A stretch of DNA of 64,000 bases, taken from assembly GCA_934526065.1 (NCBI GenBank), contig CAKSZX010000002.1, positions 124,001 to 188,000 of the forward strand, given 5' to 3'. Each line of letters begins with the position of its first letter. Positions within the stretch are counted from its first letter, which is position 1. This DNA is from an uncultured Oscillospiraceae bacterium. GTDB lineage: Bacteria > Bacillota > Clostridia > Oscillospirales > Ruminococcaceae. The translations under genes and the position numbers were made by a program. Shown here one piece after another: positions 53,617 through 61,192 of this stretch. The notes below the pieces were generated by a model that saw only the letters and a program-made list of their open reading frames with translations, was not told the DNA's origin and searched no databases.

Positions 53617-55448
53617 TGTGTCCAACGCTCCTCTCTTGCACCTCTAAAACCGCCGTATCCATAGTGGTCACATCTTAAACATCTGCTACATTCGTGCTTG
53701 GCTTCTTCCTCGGTCATTCCTATTTCCATAATATCAAAATCTTTGATTCTGTCACTTGGGGTGCGCTCTACCATATTTATTCTGCCCATAGCTCCACGAG
53801 CCTGGTGAGACGCCCTTGGAATTTCAGGCGGGGCAGGCAATACCGAATGGAAGCCCAGATATTCATCAATATTTCCGGCGGCGGTTTTGCCGGCTTCAAT
53901 GGCTCTTATTGCTGTTGACGGGCCGCTCCGGCAGTCACCGCCGGCAAATACGCCGTCCATGCCCTCTATCATACAGAATTTATCCGACAAAATATTGTTC
54001 CACTTTGTAGGTACGCCTTCTTCGCTGAAGGGGAGAGAGTCTATCTCCTGGCCTATGGCGGCAATAATCAGATCACAAGGGATTTTTTCCTCCGGGCGAT
54101 TGGCGTTTACCGGTTTAGGTCTGCCACGGTCGTATTCGCCGGGTATTTGCGGTTGTACAACAAGAGCAATCGCCTGATTGTTTTCGTCTTTTTCAACTCT
54201 TACAGGTGCCATAAGGGGAACAATGTCACAGCCCTCTGCTATTGCGCCCTCTACTTCTTCAACCTGGGCGGTCATATCAACCTGGCGGCGTCTGTATACG
54301 CATTTAACGGTTTTTGCGCCAAGGCGTTTTGCTGTTCTGGTAACGTCCATCGCAACATTACCGCCGCCTACAACAACTATGTTCATATCGGTAAAATCCG
54401 GCTTATCGCCGTCGCCGATGGCACGGAGGAGTTCAACGGCGGAAATTATATTATCCGCATCCTGTCCTTCTATGCCCAAGTTTCTGTAAGAGTGAGCGCC
54501 GATTGATATGTAAACCGCATCGTATTCTTCTCTTAACCGACTGAGCTTAATATCCTTGCCGACACTTATGTTTTTCTTTACTTCTATACCTGTGGATAGG
54601 ATAACGTCAATGTCCTCATTCAGATATTTATCCGGCAGACGATAGCGTGGTATGCCGTATCTGAGCATGCCGCCTAAAAGATTTCTCTGTTCAAATACCG
54701 TTACACTATGACCCATTAAGCGAAGAAAATATGCGGCAGTAAGTCCGCCGGGACCGCCGCCGATTACAGCAACCTTTTTGCCGGTGCTTTCGTTACACTG
54801 CGGAGCAGGAACATGGCCTGCGGCGTCTACCGCAACCCTTTTTATTCCTCTTATATTTATAGCGTCATCTACCAAGCTTCTGCGGCAACGGCTTTCACAT
54901 GGATGCTCACAAACAAGGGCGCATGCACTGGGGAACGGGTTGTCCTTTCTTATAAGTCTTACCGAATCCGCATATCTGCCTTCTTTAACAAGAGCGATAT
55001 ACCCGGGAATATCAACGTGTGCCGGGCAGGCATGACGACAGGGGACAGGTTTGAATTCTGCCAAGCATTTGTGATTTTTGCAATGCTCGATGTAGTCCTC
55101 CTTTGCGCCGTTTAAGCTCAACAACACACTTCTTGCCGCTTCGGAGCCTATGGCACAATCAGCCGAGTCCATAATAACTTTTGCGGTGCGCTCCAACATA
55201 TCCAAATCCGACATATCGGCATCTCCGTCAAGTATTTTGGTCATAAGTTTTTCCATTCTGTCAAGACCGATACGGCAAGGTACACACTTGCCACAGCTTT
55301 GTGCAAGGCTTAATTTTACCAATGCGGCAGTTTGCTCTACCGGACAGTTGCCCTCAGGTGCGGCGGCATTTCTGTGGGCAAAATCAAGATACAATGAATC
55401 CATTGTTTTTTGGATTTTATCCGGTTTAATAATTTGCAGTCTGCTCAT
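53610..55448 (-). CDS. Hydrogenase-linked NAD(P)H oxidoreductase: NuoF-type FeS domain fused to GltD/NfnB-like flavoprotein
   Basis: A 612-residue fusion. Residues about 50-107 carry the iron-sulfur segment of NuoF (SCGKCVPCRIG, later DCAIG), without its FMN domain. About 135-190 is the 4Fe-4S helical domain of GltD-type subunits (CRHACPAHVDIPGYI, CEHPCESRCRR). About 225-560 is the two-nucleotide flavoprotein: FAD loop VIGGGPGGLTAAYFL and NAD(P) loop VVVGGGNVAMDVTRTA. A CxxC pair (CSRCLRC) ends it. It probably transfers electrons between NAD(P)H and the overlapping HydA. Proteins of this kind occur with group A hydrogenases in Clostridia; cofactor choice and bifurcation are open. Start ATG after AGGAGG. 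Confidence 0.85.
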   Translation of the reverse strand: MSRLQIIKPDKIQKTMDSLYLDFAHRNAAAPEGNCPVEQTAALVKLSLAQSCGKCVPCRIGLDRMEKLMTKILDGDADMSDLDMLERTAKVIMDSADCAIGSEAARSVLLSLNGAKEDYIEHCKNHKCLAEFKPVPCRHACPAHVDIPGYIALVKEGRYADSVRLIRKDNPFPSACALVCEHPCESRCRRSLVDDAINIRGIKRVAVDAAGHVPAPQCNESTGKKVAVIGGGPGGLTAAYFLRLMGHSVTVFEQRNLLGGMLRYGIPRYRLPDKYLNEDIDVILSTGIEVKKNISVGKDIKLSRLREEYDAVYISIGAHSYRNLGIEGQDADNIISAVELLRAIGDGDKPDFTDMNIVVVGGGNVAMDVTRTAKRLGAKTVKCVYRRRQVDMTAQVEEVEGAIAEGCDIVPLMAPVRVEKDENNQAIALVVQPQIPGEYDRGRPKPVNANRPEEKIPCDLIIAAIGQEIDSLPFSEEGVPTKWNNILSDKFCMIEGMDGVFAGGDCRSGPSTAIRAIEAGKTAAGNIDEYLGFHSVLPAPPEIPRASHQARGAMGRINMVERTPSDRIKDFDIMEIGMTEEEAKHECSRCLRCDHYGYGGFRGAREERWTQW

Positions 55449-55822
55449 AATAACCTCCTTATTTTCCTAATAATATAATCTCTGAATTAAAATATCATTT
55501 TTTTATGTTAAAGTAAATAAATGTGACGGCACAAAAATTAAATTTGTATAACTTAACAAATAAGCAAAAATAAACTGGTAATTTTGATATATGGATATTT
55601 ATATATCTATATAAGCATACGTTATGTGATATGATGACGATTGTAATATGATATGTGATCATTGCAGATAGTGCGGTGCCGTTAATTGCACGGCAACACA
55701 TTGCCCTGAGTGCGGTTCTGTCGAACATTCATCCCACCTGTCTGCCGAGGACAATTCTGCCGGGGAAAATACCGAAGGAGAATAAAATACGCAAATTTTA
55801 CAAAGTGAATACCCTAAAATAA
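55449..55822. other. AT-rich region between hydrogenase operon and P-II operon
   Basis: The part nearest the hydrogenase genes should contain their minus-strand promoter, but no clean -35/-10 pair was found. The middle is AT-rich with no long reading frame. At 55648-55785 lies a Cys-rich reading frame broken by a stop, described separately. Nothing else is recognised. Confidence 0.5.
55648..55785 (+). pseudogene. Small Cys-rich reading frame interrupted by TAG
   Basis: Reading from ATG 55648 gives MICDHCR, then TAG at 55669-55671, then CGAVNCTATHCPECGSVE and a polar tail to TAA at 55785. Across the stop the frame has six Cys and two His in about 25 residues, as in small zinc or metallothionein-like proteins. 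No Shine-Dalgarno site precedes the ATG. It may be a decayed gene or coincidence. Confidence 0.3.
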
Positions 55823-55851
55823 TTGACTTTAATGTCGATTTGTGATATATT
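55823..55851 (+). promoter_or_regulatory. Sigma-A promoter of the P-II/potABC operon
   Basis: TTGACT (55823-55828), 17 bases, then TATATT (55846-55851) with extended -10 TGA. Transcription would start near 55858. Confidence 0.75.
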
Positions 55852-55857
55852 TTATAT

Positions 55858-56141
55858 GTGAGATAGAAATATCTGTAAGGACCACCCGAATAAGGTTATG
55901 GCCATACGGACAGCCGGGTCAAATGCCGACAGCAACTTTTCAGTTGCGTTATTGATTGGGTTAATTGCCCAAATTTTTACTATAAACAAGTGTTTAGGAA
56001 ACACATTTAACTTGTAAAACGGTCAATAATATGATTGGTGTGGCTTGGCGTTGCTTTAAATTTGCGCTTTTAAAGACAAGTAATGTGTGTTTGCACTGTA
56101 CTTGTCTTTTATTTTGTGAATTTTTGTAAGGAGTTTTAAAA
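55858..56141 (+). promoter_or_regulatory. Long structured leader with terminal attenuator, upstream of the P-II gene
   Basis: About 284 bases of untranslated RNA. In order: hairpin AGATA-GAAA-TATCT (55861-55874); a folded region from GACC (about 55880) to CGGGTC (ending 55920) around the palindrome TATGGCCATA; hairpin GCAACT/AGTTGC; TTGGG/CCCAA followed by ATTTTT; a GTGTTT/AAACAC hairpin inside ACAAGT...ACTTGT; then an 11-bp terminator (56072-56116). The ACTTGT strand near 56011 could pair with ACAAGT of the terminator, giving an antiterminator. Layout is that of a riboswitch; no known class (glutamine, glycine, guanidine, c-di-GMP, THF, T-box) fits by eye. Confidence 0.6.
56072..56116 (+). 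terminator. Leader terminator before the P-II gene
   Basis: Perfect 11-bp stem AAAGACAAGTA / TACTTGTCTTT with a 16-base loop, followed by TATTTTG. It lies 26 bases before the P-II ATG and after the operon's promoter, so it must be bypassed for expression. Confidence 0.8.
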
Positions 56142-56480
56142 ATGAAAAAGCTTGAAATTGTTATCAGACCTGAAAAACTTGAACCGTTGAAGAGTATTCT
56201 TACAAAGTATGAGTACTCAGGCTTTACCGTTATGTCTGCAATGGGTGCAGGCAACCAAAAGGGAAATTACGAAGAGTTTCAGAAATTGGGTATCGAGATA
56301 AACCTTTTGCCTAAATTATATGTTATGACTGTTGTTTGGGACGAGGATTTGGACAGCATCCTTGCAGAAATAGTTGATAAGCTTTCTACCAATACAGTAG
56401 GTGACGGAAAAATTTTTATTTCCGATATAGATGATGTTGTGCGTATCCGTACAGGAGAGCATGGAAAGAATGTTCTTTGA
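56142..56480 (+). CDS. P-II family nitrogen regulatory protein (GlnB/GlnK-like)
   Basis: A 112-residue signal protein of the P-II fold, which reads ATP/ADP and 2-oxoglutarate and controls transporters and enzymes by contact. It starts MKKLEIVIRPEKLEPLKSIL; the GNQKG loop keeps the Gln that contacts 2-oxoglutarate in classical P-II, and VGDGKIFI and IRTGE match the C-terminal signatures. The T-loop is divergent: NYEEFQKLGIEINLLPK replaces the usual segment with Tyr51. It is the first gene of an operon with potABC, behind an attenuated leader; potA starts 20 bases after it. Expected partner: the polyamine transporter (inference). Confidence 0.88.
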   Translation: MKKLEIVIRPEKLEPLKSILTKYEYSGFTVMSAMGAGNQKGNYEEFQKLGIEINLLPKLYVMTVVWDEDLDSILAEIVDKLSTNTVGDGKIFISDIDDVVRIRTGEHGKNVL

Positions 56481-56500
56481 TGAAAGGAGAAAATCCGGCG

Positions 56501-57649
56501 ATGGAAGAAAAAAAGATAGTAGTAAAGCTGGATAATATCACCAAGAGCTTTGAGGACGGAGAAATTCTGAAACCTATAAATCTTGATGTTTATGAAGGGG
56601 AGTTTCTTACCTTTCTCGGCCCTTCAGGTTGTGGCAAAACAACTACTCTGCGTATAATAGCGGGATTTGAAACACCTACCTCCGGCAAAGTTTTGCTTGA
56701 CGGACAGGATGTTACCGAATTACCACCTTATAAAAGAAATGTAAATACGGTTTTCCAAAACTATGCTCTCTTTCCGCATATGAATATCTTTGATAATGTG
56801 GCATTCGGGCTTGTTGAAAAAAAGACGGATAAAAAGGTAATAGCCGAAAAAGTAAACCAAATGCTTGAAATGGTTCAGCTTGGTAAAATGGGCAGCCGTA
56901 AACCCAGCCAGTTATCAGGCGGCCAAAAGCAGAGAGTTGCCATTGCAAGAGCCCTTGCAAACGACCCAAAGGTTTTACTTTTGGATGAACCTTTAGGTGC
57001 TTTGGATATGAAATTGCGCAAGCGGATGCAGCTTGAATTGAAAGCACTGCAAAAAAGCCTTGGTATAACATTTATATATGTAACTCACGATCAGGAAGAG
57101 GCTCTTACCATGTCCGACAGAATTGTGGTTATGAACAAGGGTAAATTTGAGCAAATCGGCACGGCAAGGGAAATATATGAACACCCTAAGACAAAATTTG
57201 TAGCCGACTTTATAGGCGAGTCTAACATATTTGAAGCCGGTGTTGTGGAAAATAAAGACGGTATCGTTAAACTTGTTATGGAAAACGGCCATGTACAGGC
57301 AAACGGTAAGGACTTCATAAAGGACGAAATCGTATATATTTGCGTTCGCCCGGAAAATGTACACATTTCAACTACACCTGCCGAAAACTTTACATTGAAA
57401 GGCTATGTTACTGACCAAATATTTGTGGGCAATGCAGTTAAAACCGTTGTTTCATTACCTAACGGCGACCAGGTTAAAGTAAATATGCACCCACTTGCAA
57501 AACCGATTGAAATCGGCACGCTTGTTAATGTTTTCTGGGATGAAGATAAGGCTGTTGTAATGCACACAACCGAGGACAATGTCTACGACCTTATTGAGGA
57601 CTCATTACTTCTCGGCAACCCCGGAGGTTCTGCGGCTGATGAAAAATAA
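56501..57649 (+). CDS. potA: Spermidine/putrescine ABC transporter ATP-binding protein
   Basis: A 382-residue PotA-type ATPase. Walker A GPSGCGKTTTL, signature LSGGQKQRVAIARAL, Walker B VLLLDEPLGALD, H-loop VTHDQ, then a C-terminal TOBE domain that in other members has regulatory sites. Start ATG 56501 has AAAGGAG ten bases upstream; an in-frame ATG at 56480 places that site inside the gene and is less likely. potB overlaps its end by 11 bases. PotA-like ATPases also serve Fe and sulfate importers, but the permease genes here are PotB/PotC. Confidence 0.93.
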   Translation: MEEKKIVVKLDNITKSFEDGEILKPINLDVYEGEFLTFLGPSGCGKTTTLRIIAGFETPTSGKVLLDGQDVTELPPYKRNVNTVFQNYALFPHMNIFDNVAFGLVEKKTDKKVIAEKVNQMLEMVQLGKMGSRKPSQLSGGQKQRVAIARALANDPKVLLLDEPLGALDMKLRKRMQLELKALQKSLGITFIYVTHDQEEALTMSDRIVVMNKGKFEQIGTAREIYEHPKTKFVADFIGESNIFEAGVVENKDGIVKLVMENGHVQANGKDFIKDEIVYICVRPENVHISTTPAENFTLKGYVTDQIFVGNAVKTVVSLPNGDQVKVNMHPLAKPIEIGTLVNVFWDEDKAVVMHTTEDNVYDLIEDSLLLGNPGGSAADEK

Positions 57650-58511
57650 AAAGAACAATAAAAAGAACAATAAAAATTTGCGGTCTATTTTAATAATGGT
57701 GGGGCCTACCGCATTATGGCTTTTGTTTTTTCTCCTAATACCTATGATATATGTGGTCTATATGTCGTTTATGACAAAAGGTCTTTTCGGGGGAATACAA
57801 AATATATTCACATTTAAAAACTATAAAGATATTTTTTCGGCGCTGTATTTAAAAGTTACGGTAAAATCAATTAAAATGGCATTTCAAACATCAATTATAT
57901 GCCTTTTAATTTCATATCCGTTTGCGTATATGCTCAGCCGAACTTCAAAAAAGGTAAGCGGTTTTCTCATGCTTTTGCTAATGCTGCCTTTCTGGGTAAA
58001 TGGTCTTATAAGGCTTAACGGATGGAGTAATATTCTTAGAGATTCCGGTTTTGTAAACACAATTTTAATGAAGATAGGCGTAATAGACACACCTATACAG
58101 ATGATGTATACAGACGGTGCAGTGTTGCTTGGTATGGTTTATTGTTTGCTTCCGTTTATGGTGTTGCCGTTACAAACCAGCATATCTAAATTGGACAACT
58201 CACTTATAGAAGCGTCAATGGATTTGGGCGCCGGCAAGTTACACACCTTTACAAGGGTTGTTTTGCCGCAGACATTGCCGGGTATTTTTGCAGGCACAAT
58301 ACAGGTATTTATACCTTCATTGGGCGCTTTCTTTGTTGCAGATGTAATGGGCGGCGGTTCTTCCGTTTACCTTGGCAATATGATTCAAAATCAGTTCCTT
58401 GTAGCAAGAAACTGGCCATTGGGCGCCGCATTCTCGGTATTGCTGATAATATTCACACTTATAATTCTTAAACTTTATTCAAAAATCGGTTCTTTGGACG
58501 ATTTGGCATAA
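57639..58511 (+). CDS. potB: Spermidine/putrescine ABC transporter permease PotB
   Basis: A 290-residue membrane permease with six segments. The N-terminus is basic (MKNKKNNKKNNKNLRSI). MSFMTKGLFGGI lies after TM1; the ATPase-contact EAA loop is EASMDLGAGKLHTFTRVVLP, and RLNGWSNIL belongs to the PotB group. The ATG at 57639 has CGGAGG 11 bases upstream and overlaps the potA end. potC follows after 15 bases. Confidence 0.92.
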   Translation: MKNKKNNKKNNKNLRSILIMVGPTALWLLFFLLIPMIYVVYMSFMTKGLFGGIQNIFTFKNYKDIFSALYLKVTVKSIKMAFQTSIICLLISYPFAYMLSRTSKKVSGFLMLLLMLPFWVNGLIRLNGWSNILRDSGFVNTILMKIGVIDTPIQMMYTDGAVLLGMVYCLLPFMVLPLQTSISKLDNSLIEASMDLGAGKLHTFTRVVLPQTLPGIFAGTIQVFIPSLGAFFVADVMGGGSSVYLGNMIQNQFLVARNWPLGAAFSVLLIIFTLIILKLYSKIGSLDDLA

Positions 58512-58526
58512 ACAGGAGGCTCAAAG

Positions 58527-59321
58527 ATGAAAAATAAAAAATTGGGATTTGGGTCCGTTCTGTTTATGACGGCAGTTTATCTGTTTTTGTATTTGCCGAT
58601 ATTTGTTGTTATACTGTACTCCTTTAACACAAATCGGAGCAATATTTCTTTTAACGGTTACACTTTGTATTGGTACAAACAGGTTTTACAAGGGGATCCG
58701 TTGTGGGGCAATTTGTGGCTGTCTGTAAAGTTGGCTCTGGTATCAATGGTTATTTCCGTGGGTCTCGGTACATTGGCAACCATCGGCATGTACAGATATA
58801 ATTTTAAAATCAAGAAGTACATCAACGGTTTGTTGTATATTCCGATGGTAATACCGGAATTGGTTATAGGTCTTGCGTCTCTTGCGGCATTTACCAAAAT
58901 GGGTATGAATATGGGCTTTGTTACATTGGTATTTGCTCATGTTACATTTTGCCTGCCTTATGTGGTCGTCACACTAAGAGCAAGAATTGCAGACTTTGAC
59001 TCTTCAATTGAGGAAGCCGCTATGGATTTAGGCGCTGATAGGTGGCATACCCTTAAAAGAGTTACATTGCCGCTTTTGGCTCCCGGAATAGTATCCGGTG
59101 CATTTATGTCTATATCTCTTTCCATAGATGATGTTATTATATCTTACTTTGTGTCAGGTGCAGGGGATATTACATTCCCGATTAAGGTTTACGGCATGGT
59201 AAGAGGTAAAATTTCCACAAATGTATATGTGGTTTCAACACTTTTCCTTGTTTCGATTATTCTGATATATTTAATCGGAAAAGGTATAGGCAAACTTGTT
59301 GAACACAAAATGGCAAATTAA
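58527..59321 (+). CDS. potC: Spermidine/putrescine ABC transporter permease PotC
   Basis: A 264-residue permease with six segments. LPIFVVILYSFNTNRSNISF at the first loop and EEAAMDLGADRWHTLKRVTL (EAA loop) are typical of PotC, as is SLSIDDVIISYFVSG. It completes a potABC set; the next gene is on the other strand, so the binding protein gene potD, usually next, is absent from this operon. The gene ends at a strong terminator. Confidence 0.93.
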   Translation: MKNKKLGFGSVLFMTAVYLFLYLPIFVVILYSFNTNRSNISFNGYTLYWYKQVLQGDPLWGNLWLSVKLALVSMVISVGLGTLATIGMYRYNFKIKKYINGLLYIPMVIPELVIGLASLAAFTKMGMNMGFVTLVFAHVTFCLPYVVVTLRARIADFDSSIEEAAMDLGADRWHTLKRVTLPLLAPGIVSGAFMSISLSIDDVIISYFVSGAGDITFPIKVYGMVRGKISTNVYVVSTLFLVSIILIYLIGKGIGKLVEHKMAN

Positions 59322-59326
59322 AATAA

Positions 59327-59365
59327 AACTCTGAAAGGCGATAAGCTTTTCAGAGTTTTTGTTTG
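59327..59365. terminator. Bidirectional terminator between potC and the 59379 gene
   Basis: Stem ACTCTGAAA / TTTCAGAGT with outer AAA/TTT pairs, then TTTTGTTT on plus and TTTTATTTT on minus. It lies between convergent genes and serves both. Confidence 0.85.
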
Positions 59366-59378
59366 TATATAGAATTTA

Positions 59379-59672
59379 TTATTTGCGGTATTCGTGTTCA
59401 ACATACCGATCAAGTTCATGTCTGATTTTTTCAAGACCGTAAATTTCGGGGTATGTTTTAATAAACAAATCCATATCCTGTAAAACTTCTTCATAAACAG
59501 CCTGTGCATCTATGCCGAAGTACATCTGCGGTCTGCAAACCTTTGCATATATTCTTGAAAGTACTCTCTGTGGGTGCTCTGTCTCGGAATTTGCATAGTT
59601 CTCAACCGGAATTTCTTCCTTTATTTTATCTTCAAGCTCCTGTATAGCAGTTTCAATATCAAATAAATCCAT
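59379..59672 (-). CDS. Small uncharacterised acidic protein
   Basis: A 97-residue soluble, largely helical protein of strongly acidic composition (MDLFDIETAIQELEDKIKEE). Mid-part TEHPQRVLSRIYAKVCRPQM is followed by FGIDAQAVYEEVLQDMD. No domain is recognised. The ATG has AGGAGA upstream and a minus-strand promoter at 59713-59742, so it is probably real. It is transcribed alone and divergently from radA. Confidence 0.6.
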   Translation of the reverse strand: MDLFDIETAIQELEDKIKEEIPVENYANSETEHPQRVLSRIYAKVCRPQMYFGIDAQAVYEEVLQDMDLFIKTYPEIYGLEKIRHELDRYVEHEYRK

Positions 59673-59712
59673 ATCAATTTCTCCTATTAAAATGTTAAAA
59701 TATATTACACAT

Positions 59713-59742
59713 ATTATACATTATACAGTGTGAAAAAATCAA
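59713..59742 (-). promoter_or_regulatory. Sigma-A promoter of the small acidic protein gene
   Basis: On the minus strand TTGATT (complement of 59737-59742), an 18-base spacer, then TATAAT (complement of 59713-59718). Confidence 0.65.
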
Positions 59743-59781
59743 GATATTAGCAACAATTTCTTGTTTTATAAACACAAATAA

Positions 59782-59792
59782 TATGTTATAAT
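59782..59792 (+). promoter_or_regulatory. Extended -10 promoter element of radA
   Basis: TGTTATAAT, a TGn element next to TATAAT (59787-59792); the -35 is weak. Transcription near 59799 would put the in-frame ATG at 59801 almost at the 5' end, so ATG 59819 after AAAAAGGAG is the better start. Confidence 0.5.
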
Positions 59793-59818
59793 TTCTGTAC
59801 ATGAAAAAGGAGTACCAA

Positions 59819-61192
59819 ATGGCAAAAGAAAAATTAAAAACTGTATATGTTTGTACAAATTGCGGCGAAGTTTACTACAAATGGCAGGGTCAGTGTGCCT
59901 CGTGTAAACAGTGGAATACACTTGTGGAAGATGTTATAAATGAAAATCCCAGTTCGGCTAATGGAGCTTTGTCCGGAATATCTCACAGTGTTGATTATGA
60001 CGAATTATGTGACATTGATGCAGATGACAGTAAAAACAGAATAAAAACCGGCATTGACGAACTTGACAGGGTTTTAGGCGGCGGTATAGTCACCGGTGCA
60101 GGCATACTCATAGGCGGCGAACCGGGTGCAGGCAAATCTACATTGCTGTTACAGGTATGCGGAAATTTAGCGCCTGCTTACAGCGTCGTATATATCAGCG
60201 GCGAGGAGTCTGTTTCTCAAATAAAACTCAGGGCAAATAGATTGGGCATAAGCGGCAACGGGATAAAAATAGCCAGCGAAACGGACGTAATATCAATTTG
60301 TCAAAGCATAGAGGAGTTAAAACCTGATGTTTTGGTAATAGACTCTATTCAGACAATGAACTGTTCAACGGTTTCGTCAAGCTCCGGCAGTGTTTCCCAA
60401 ATAAGAGAGTCCACATCACTTTTACTGGGTACGGCGAAGAAAAATAACACAGCACTGTTTATTGTAGGTCATGTAAATAAAGACGGCGCAATAGCCGGCC
60501 CAAAGGTTTTGGAACATATTGTTGACACTGTTCTTTATTTTGAAGGCGACAAAATGCTGCCTTACAGAATTTTGCGTGCAAGCAAAAACAGGTACGGTTC
60601 CACAAACGAAATAGGTATGCTTGATATGCAAAGCAAGGGTATTGTGGAAATTAAAAATCCATCTGTCACGCTTTTGGAAGGCAGGGGAACGGAAGAAAGC
60701 GGAAGCTGCGTAACCTGTATAATAGAGGGGTCAAGGCCGATTCTCACGGAGATTCAATCCTTAACTACAAAATCAAGTTTTTCCGCACCAAGGCGTGCCT
60801 CGTCGGGTATTGATTACAATCGACTGAATTTGCTCCTTGCGGTCTTGGAAAAAAGAGCCGGATTTTTCATATCGAATATAGACATATATATAAATGTTGT
60901 AGGCGGATTGGAGCTTGAAGAAACATCCATAGACTTGGCTGTTATTATGAGCGTGTTTTCATCTTTGACCGATAAATTTATTCCCGACGATATGGTTATA
61001 TTCGGTGAGGTAGGGCTTGGCGGCGAAGTCCGCAATGTTTTAAATCCGGATTTACGCCTGCGTGAAATTCAAAGATTAGGCTTTAAAAAGGTTATTTTGC
61101 CTAAAAAACGGCTTGAGCAGATTGACACAGCTAACTATGATTTGGAAATATACGGCGTATCGAATGTAAGACAGGCAATAAACTTAATATGA
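59819..61192 (+). CDS. radA: DNA repair protein RadA (Sms)
   Basis: RecA-like helicase that extends recombination intermediates; 457 residues. N-terminal zinc finger CTNCGEVYYKWQGQCASC, Walker A GGEPGAGKSTLLLQV, the RadA-specific KNRYGSTNE (usually KNRFGSTNE), and a C-terminal Lon-protease-like domain (VVGGLELEETSIDLAVIMSV) without catalysis. Chosen ATG 59819 has a strong Shine-Dalgarno site six bases upstream. The DUF6873-like gene overlaps its stop by 4 bases. Confidence 0.96.
   Translation: MAKEKLKTVYVCTNCGEVYYKWQGQCASCKQWNTLVEDVINENPSSANGALSGISHSVDYDELCDIDADDSKNRIKTGIDELDRVLGGGIVTGAGILIGGEPGAGKSTLLLQVCGNLAPAYSVVYISGEESVSQIKLRANRLGISGNGIKIASETDVISICQSIEELKPDVLVIDSIQTMNCSTVSSSSGSVSQIRESTSLLLGTAKKNNTALFIVGHVNKDGAIAGPKVLEHIVDTVLYFEGDKMLPYRILRASKNRYGSTNEIGMLDMQSKGIVEIKNPSVTLLEGRGTEESGSCVTCIIEGSRPILTEIQSLTTKSSFSAPRRASSGIDYNRLNLLLAVLEKRAGFFISNIDIYINVVGGLELEETSIDLAVIMSVFSSLTDKFIPDDMVIFGEVGLGGEVRNVLNPDLRLREIQRLGFKKVILPKKRLEQIDTANYDLEIYGVSNVRQAINLI

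Noticed and set aside
55880..55945. Leader core tested as SRP RNA, 6S RNA or a NiCo-type riboswitch because of CGGACAGCC and CCGACAGC
   Set aside because: The hallmark loops of SRP RNA and the repeated junction motifs of the NiCo class are absent, and the element ends in a terminator before a coding gene.
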